Of a stretch of DNA of 64,000 nucleotides, positions 58,920 to 64,000 are shown piece by piece. The first letter of the stretch is position 1; each line of letters opens with the position of its first letter. The notes under the pieces were generated by a model. It had not been told where the DNA came from and searched no databases. It saw only the letters and a program-made list of their open reading frames with translations. Origin of the DNA: Pezicula radicicola (Eukaryota; Ascomycota; Leotiomycetes; Helotiales; Dermateaceae); NCBI GenBank assembly GCA_003008705.1, contig PDUO01000007.1, positions 1,245,939 through 1,309,938 on the forward strand. Reading direction: 5' to 3'. The position numbers were made by a program, and so were the translations under genes.

Positions 58920-61900
58920 CCTTTCCTATTGCTGTAACATCGCGTCTCGTTCGACCTTCGTGTATTAAATGTTATGAAGAATATCGGAACATGTGTGCCA
59001 CATTTGTGATTGAAGGAGGTAAAGTAAAGGTTGGGGGTGTAGAAGCTAGAAGACGTGCACGGTACCTGCTTCTTTGTTAGCATCGTATATATACATATAT
59101 GCGTGCTGAGTTGAACTTACTTTTACTGTCAAGAATCTCAAGCTTCAAAGATTACTTTGTCCGCGAGGACTCTTGCTCTAGGTAAAATATAAATGCAAGT
59201 AGAGTGTATGCGCCGCTGGATAAAAATGAGGCTATAGTGCCCAATATATTCGCGAGGGGCAACAAGGAACTACCAGCAGGCTGTAGGTAATATGAAGCAC
59301 CGCCAGGATGTCGATATGGAAAGGGGAAAAGTCGTGTACAAGCAATATAAAATAAATAAATAATGTCAACAAACAAGACGAGAGGTACCGTAGTAGTAAT
59401 AGAGGATGAGTAGTGACGAAGGTGGGCGCAAAAGGGTAGTTAAGGGTCCACTGCTTGGGAAAGGCTGAGGTGTGGTGTGGGGACGGGATTCGCGTGCGGA
59501 CCACGCAGGGAGACGAGGGCGTTAGTCTGGTTGATGGGCGAGCCGCTTGTCTCTATAACCCAGAATTCGCACCCGGCTTAGGAGACCAGGTAGAATAAGG
59601 GAGGGGTGTGCTGCAAAACTACTGTAGTACGGTACGGGAAAGTATCGTAGCAGACAGGAATGGTGTCTTGTCTTGTCTTGTCTCAGTGCCGGCGCACATC
59701 GATTCAAGTACCCCTTCGACTACTTAGTCTGGGTCCTTATCAGGGCCTACCTATAGTCCATATGTTGCCATATATTTTACCTTGTGGCGCCGGGCCCCGT
59801 TTGCCTCCAGCAGAATGCCAGTAACGTGCAGGTGCCCAGGTCAGGTGTTTTCCATCTGTGCCTCTGGAGACGCCGGCACTGAAGGAAGTACTGGTACGGA
59901 CTGGAATAGAAGGCCTTGCAGACAAAAGGATCCATGAAGCTGCTAGCGATGTTGGAAGGGAAGGCTAAGGCTCCACCGCTACGAACCACAATGAGCAGGC
60001 GTACGATGATGATAAAGGGCGCTGGACGCGCAGATGCTGCGCCCACCTATACTGTAGGTCTCTCGATGAGCCTGCAGCCGTATTTGCATGGCCCAAGGCC
60101 TATAAGATGCAGGCACCCCAAGAGCCCAAATCCATTCGCCGAGCGGTGAAGTTGCGTGGAGACACAAATCGTGTGCAGAGCGTTGGGGAAAGATGCACGG
60201 AGCACACGAGCCACGATAGACGCCCAGTCATCATTCGGTCGGCTAATAAATGACTACTGTAGACTTCGCGCTTGTCGATTAGGTACGCTATTTCGGTGCC
60301 ACTTCCCTGTTTTAGTGGCGGCACTGCGCTTGTTAGGCTTGTTCTAATGACCTTCGCATTGCAGTATTATTGCTCGCTAGGGCGAAAAAAAAAGAGAAAT
60401 TTGAACTTGGAAAAGGCCGCTGCTATGCGACCGACTCTTTGTATCGATGTCAGCTTTCAGCAGCATAGGCAGCTACCTACTCAAGCCCGCTGTCCCCAAT
60501 CCATTTTACTTTTTGGGGCTTTGATCTTCCAACTCCTCCCTCGTACGCGCGCCTCTTCCTCGCCCAAGAACCCCTACTCCCAGCTGGTTTGATCTGCCCG
60601 TTGCGGGAGGCCCGTATTTACAACCAACAGGTAGATATCATAGGATATCCTGGTTATCAAATCATCAAGACCACTATATTATTCGGTCGGATTGAGAAAT
60701 GTTCTTCAACCGTGATTCAAACTAGACTTTCTCGATTATTCATTGGTGGTCTCAGGATTAATCTCAGCCTATCGATCCGTCGAATTTTCGTTTCGGCGCC
60801 TCGCCAAATTTGAAGGATGAGCTGCCCCTCGTGCCTCTCGAACTCCTTTTTCTCAGGTTTGGTATTGACTTTCTCCACAAACGTTCTATGGATCATGCAG
60901 ACGTCCAGTGATCATTCAGAGATGCTATATTTCGAGGTATCGCTTTGGGGAAGACCTCCAAATGCGGAAATTTGAGCGTTGGTGAGCCATAACAGCCTTT
61001 GCCAGGTTATACATGGTATACATGGTCGGCTGGAGATGCCTGCAGTGTGCATGTTGATTTCTTGTTCGTAAAAGCATGTCTCAGGGGCTAGAATAATAGA
61101 AGAATTCGGCGGCCGTATCTTCTGCACCCTAGAAAGAGATGATGCCATAAATCCTGAGTCACCAAAAGAAAAATACGCCCGTGGGATCCAACATCTCGGA
61201 AGGAATCTGTGCATCTCAGATCACGTTCCCGGCAGAGCTGAAGTTGTGCAGAAGCGAGAGGCGATTGCGATGCGCTGGCAGGCAATCGTGAAGATCCGTG
61301 GCGCAGTGTGCGCAGCTGTGCGCCACAGTTGATGAAAAAGAATTCTTCGTCTTTATGCAATTGACGTGGCAGGCAAATTCTTTCGGAGTCCTGGGAATAC
61401 GAAAGAAAGTCCTCGATTCCTTCAAGTTCAATATCTCCATGAAGAAGATTCTAATATGGATATGTTGTTAGCCCGATGCAAAGCCGCCCATGCTATTGGT
61501 GCCGCAGCCCGCAGCGTGTCGGACGGTTGTGCCAGGACGTTTTTCGCTCAGCAGGGTTGTAGAGCCTCTAATTGGAGCGCTGATGGAGGGTACGGCTTTT
61601 CAAACTTTGGGTCGTTGAAAGTCATGTGATTACCAAGTGGTGTGGTCAGCCTGGTTTCTTTGGCTGGAACTCAATCACTTGGGACCAGGAAATTGTACAA
61701 AAGAGGACACTTGCATATGTACAGCATCGAACATTGTCTGTTGGTGGTTGTGGCACAGTGCATGTTCTGCAGTATTTTATGCTCAGCTCTCCATTTTTGG
61801 AACCTCTAAAAGTCAACAGATCCAATCTTGCAATGTCCATTCGCTGCATCTCTCCCTATCAAGGCATTTCCAAGAGAGAGCCCCTCAACACTGCGGGGCA

Positions 61901-62627
61901 CACTTGCTGGTCCAGGGTGGGGAAAAGAACAGAGGTAACGGAACGGGTGCACGTTCCCCTTTCTATCTCCAATAATGAGACCATCAGTAGCCTATGAAGA
62001 CCTCAAAGTCCATCTCTGGCTGTTCATTCGTGTAGCCAGCAATTTTGTAAGCCACACATTAATTACCCTACCCGTTGCGCAGAGAGTTCAAAGCTACTTC
62101 CTTTAGCCAGGTCGAATTGTCCGATGTCAGGCGGAAGGTTGATCCGAAAAACCTTAGAAGGGGATGGCCCTTGGAGAGAGGTAGATCGAGAACCGTTCGA
62201 GATCATCCAAACATCCGTGACCAGCATACGTGCTGGGAACTCCCTAGTAGGAAGGAAACCGAACATCCGTTGAGGACAAAAGAGAACAGCAATGGAAACT
62301 TTCCTCCCGCCAGACAAGGAGCGTAGACTCAGGTATACCCATCGAACAAACCCTACATTGGGATGATGGGCTCGGCACTGTTGGAGTACATCTAGCTAGC
62401 TATGATGAGACGGCACTCAGCACGATGTACCTCGCGAGGAGTAATACGCCGATATATGTTCCGTAGAGCGAAGTTAAAATATCAAAAACGGAACCCACCT
62501 TCGAATGTTCACGGTCCTCGATTTCCTAGAAATAGGTGAAATTCTTTTAGTAGTAATACATCCCAACCCCGGAGCTACCCAGTCAAATGGAAGCAAAAAA
62601 GCCAATTTTAACCCGCGGATATGGAGC
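58920..62627. other. 3.7-kb region with no supported gene
   Basis: Upstream of the methyltransferase-like gene and downstream of the SAP-protein gene. Composition is not AT-rich, unlike other empty stretches here, yet no frame exceeds about 125 codons and none shows a motif. Contains a GTCTT microsatellite at about 59664-59682. Pyrimidine-rich DNA on the minus strand next to 58919 may be leader sequence. A long promoter, a non-coding RNA, or a gene with many small exons could be present; I cannot decide. Confidence 0.45.
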
Positions 62628-63474
62628 TTATGCATTCTGGAATCTTTTCGCTCGTGCCTCCGCCTTTGCTTTCTCAGTCGGATCGTCTGTGATTCGACCG
62701 CTAACTTTCTTTGCTTCTTTCTTCCCTTGTGCTGGCTTCGCTGGCTCAGTCCTCCGGTCTGGTGTTGGTCTCTTTGAAGGTCTGCCACCCTGTTTCTCCT
62801 CTCTGGCTTCCCGTCCTCTCTTTGCTTTGCGTTCTGGCAATGCATCATCCAATCCCTTGACAACATCTGCCTTGGGATCCAACCCAAACTTCTTCGCACG
62901 CTCGGCCAATTTGTTTGCCTCGTCGTCTTCCGTGATGCCAAATCTCTTAGCACGCGCCGCTCGTTTCTCCGCCTCTTTCTCTGCATCTGTTTGCTGAATC
63001 CCAATACTGAAATCTGGCTTGGGTGCTTCGGGCGCCGCTGTTTCTGTCGTCGTCTCACCGGACGCTGCGATTGCGCCGTTTGCAGCTGTTGGTGCGTCTG
63101 CTCCGCCAACAACCTTTAAATCAGCTGTCTTCGAAGGATCGGTGTCGACTTTTTGGTTAGGTACTGCGACTGGGTTGGCGACCTGGCCTTGACCTCCAGC
63201 AGCGACTGCAGCGGCAGCTGGCTCATTTGAAGCTTTGTTGTCATCCTCGTCCCAGTCGATCTCGTCTTCGGCGGTTGCTGTATCGCAGGTTAGCTTGAGT
63301 GCGTATTGGATAGAGTCGCGCTGTCTCGAGCTTACCAGGGGCAGCTCCAGGTTTCTTCTCGTCATTCTCTTGTAGTCGCGCAATGAGGTCGGCCTTGTTG
63401 CCAGAGATGGGAAGAGATCGCTCTTGCAGGAGCTTCTTCAGCTCCGGCACCTTGTGCTGGCTGTAATCGGTCAT
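62628..63474 (-). CDS. tho1: SAP-domain RNA-binding protein, Tho1/SARNP type, 262 aa
   Basis: Two exons (63336-63474, 62628-63277) around a 58-bp intron; frame 789 nt. The ATG at 63474 opens directly into a SAP domain (residues 1-40: HKVPELKKLLQERSLPISGN, KADLIARLQ). Then come an acidic stretch (EDEIDWDEDD), an Ala/Pro-rich linker and two or three copies of a short Arg/Lys motif (RAKRFGI, RAKKFGL, RAKRFQ). The last are the Tho1/SARNP signature used to contact the DEAD-box helicase Sub2/UAP56. These proteins bind single-stranded nucleic acid and help couple transcription to mRNA export in the nucleus. Length is close to other filamentous fungal orthologues. The splice junction joins AAPATAEDEIDW in frame. 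Confidence 0.88.
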
Positions 63475-64000
63475 TGTGCGCGAAGATGTAGTCAATTATA
63501 TGGCTGATATGGCGCGCTTGAAGTCAAAGGAGCTGTCGTGATGTAGAATCCCAGGAGTTGATGTTGATTTTCTGGCATGGAAACGGCGCGACTCTCGGCT
63601 GCGTGATGTCACATTTTACACGCTAAAACGTGTTCAACTTAGTGCATTTTCTTCAAACTTCAAGACAATACTAGTAGGTCTTTTCAAAGCGAGCGTTAAT
63701 AAACAGACTTCAACCTTATCAATTTGTACAATGCGCACGCAGTGATAATCTGTTGTCATCCTAGGATAAGCCTAGATTTCAAGGAATGTATTCGGACTAA
63801 TCAGAGAGTTGAGCGCGTGAGTTGCGTAAGGTACGACGAGCTCTATCACGCTTGTTACGGAAAACCACATATATAATATTAAGCAGGGTGCAATTACCTT
63901 TCAAATTTAGAAAGAATCTTGATCAAGTATTTGATCCTTGGTCCAGCGAAACCCCACCAAAGACTCAGCATTCTTCATCAATTGCCCTACCAGGTCTACA
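63475..64000. other. Upstream region of the SAP-protein gene
   Basis: 0.5 kb to the window edge with no visible gene; presumably promoter of the SAP-protein gene. Confidence 0.4.

Noticed and set aside
62500..62580. Segment reminiscent of 18S rRNA wording (AGAAATAGGTGAAATTCTT)
   Set aside because: The match is short and isolated; flanking sequence does not continue as rRNA and it lies in the 3' flank of the SAP-protein gene.
62474..63112. 212-codon minus-strand frame rich in Arg and Gln
   Set aside because: Alternative-frame shadow of the SAP-protein gene, whose frame has domain support and a clean splice junction.

Overview
The window reads as a chromosomal segment of a filamentous ascomycete. 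Genes are mostly multi-exon, with short introns (about 50-80 bp, up to 165 bp) that use GT...AG ends. The protein families are typical of Pezizomycotina: Zn2Cys6 regulator, NACHT protein, laccase, tannase, GH28, GH72 and Tho1/SAP. AT-rich, gene-poor blocks with decayed genes alternate with ordinary gene-bearing DNA. The gene set fits a plant- or litter-associated fungus, possibly Leotiomycetes, but the class is a guess. I saw no rRNA, tRNA, CRISPR or bacterial operon structure.

Layout. 1-5.9 kb is AT-rich and decayed; it holds one recognisable pseudogene, an extracellular intradiol dioxygenase relic. 6.3-12.5 kb has a hypothetical protein, an ARCA-like Zn2Cys6 transcription factor (its first zinc-binding cysteine is split by an intron) and a secreted type-B carboxylesterase, all on the minus strand. 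13-17 kb has a TA-flanked inverted-repeat element (MITE) and a NACHT P-loop protein. 18.3-19.9 kb has an Hsp70-like relic and a probably frameshifted membrane-protein gene. 20.7-23.7 kb has an F-box-like protein, a 54-bp tandem repeat and a Gln-rich protein. 24.3-29.8 kb has a convergent FAD monooxygenase/UDP-glycosyltransferase pair and a secreted GH28 exo-polygalacturonase-like enzyme. 30.9-31.1 kb holds a second kind of MITE. 33.2-39.1 kb has a multi-pass GT2 synthase convergent with a tannase/feruloyl esterase. 41-43.7 kb has GAR formyltransferase (ADE8) and a multiply broken conserved fungal gene. 44.9-53.2 kb has a GPI-anchored GH72 glucanosyltransferase, a second copy of the first MITE, an ascomycete laccase and a small secreted protein. 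54.3-58.9 kb encodes a 1537-residue disordered protein ending in a methyltransferase-like domain. 59-62.6 kb has no gene I can support. 62.6-63.5 kb encodes a Tho1/SARNP-type SAP protein.

How the genes relate. Several products act outside the cell on plant polymers or phenolics (laccase, tannase, GH28, carboxylesterase and the dead intradiol dioxygenase). Others build the fungal wall (GH72, GT2). The FAD monooxygenase and the glycosyltransferase could hydroxylate and then glycosylate one small molecule, but only proximity supports that.

The most unusual signal is compositional. In several genes (GH72, laccase, UGT, tannase, the last exon of GT2, the small secreted protein) third codon positions are almost all A or C at the start of an exon. 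They then switch within a few codons to almost all T or G, and reset after the next intron.
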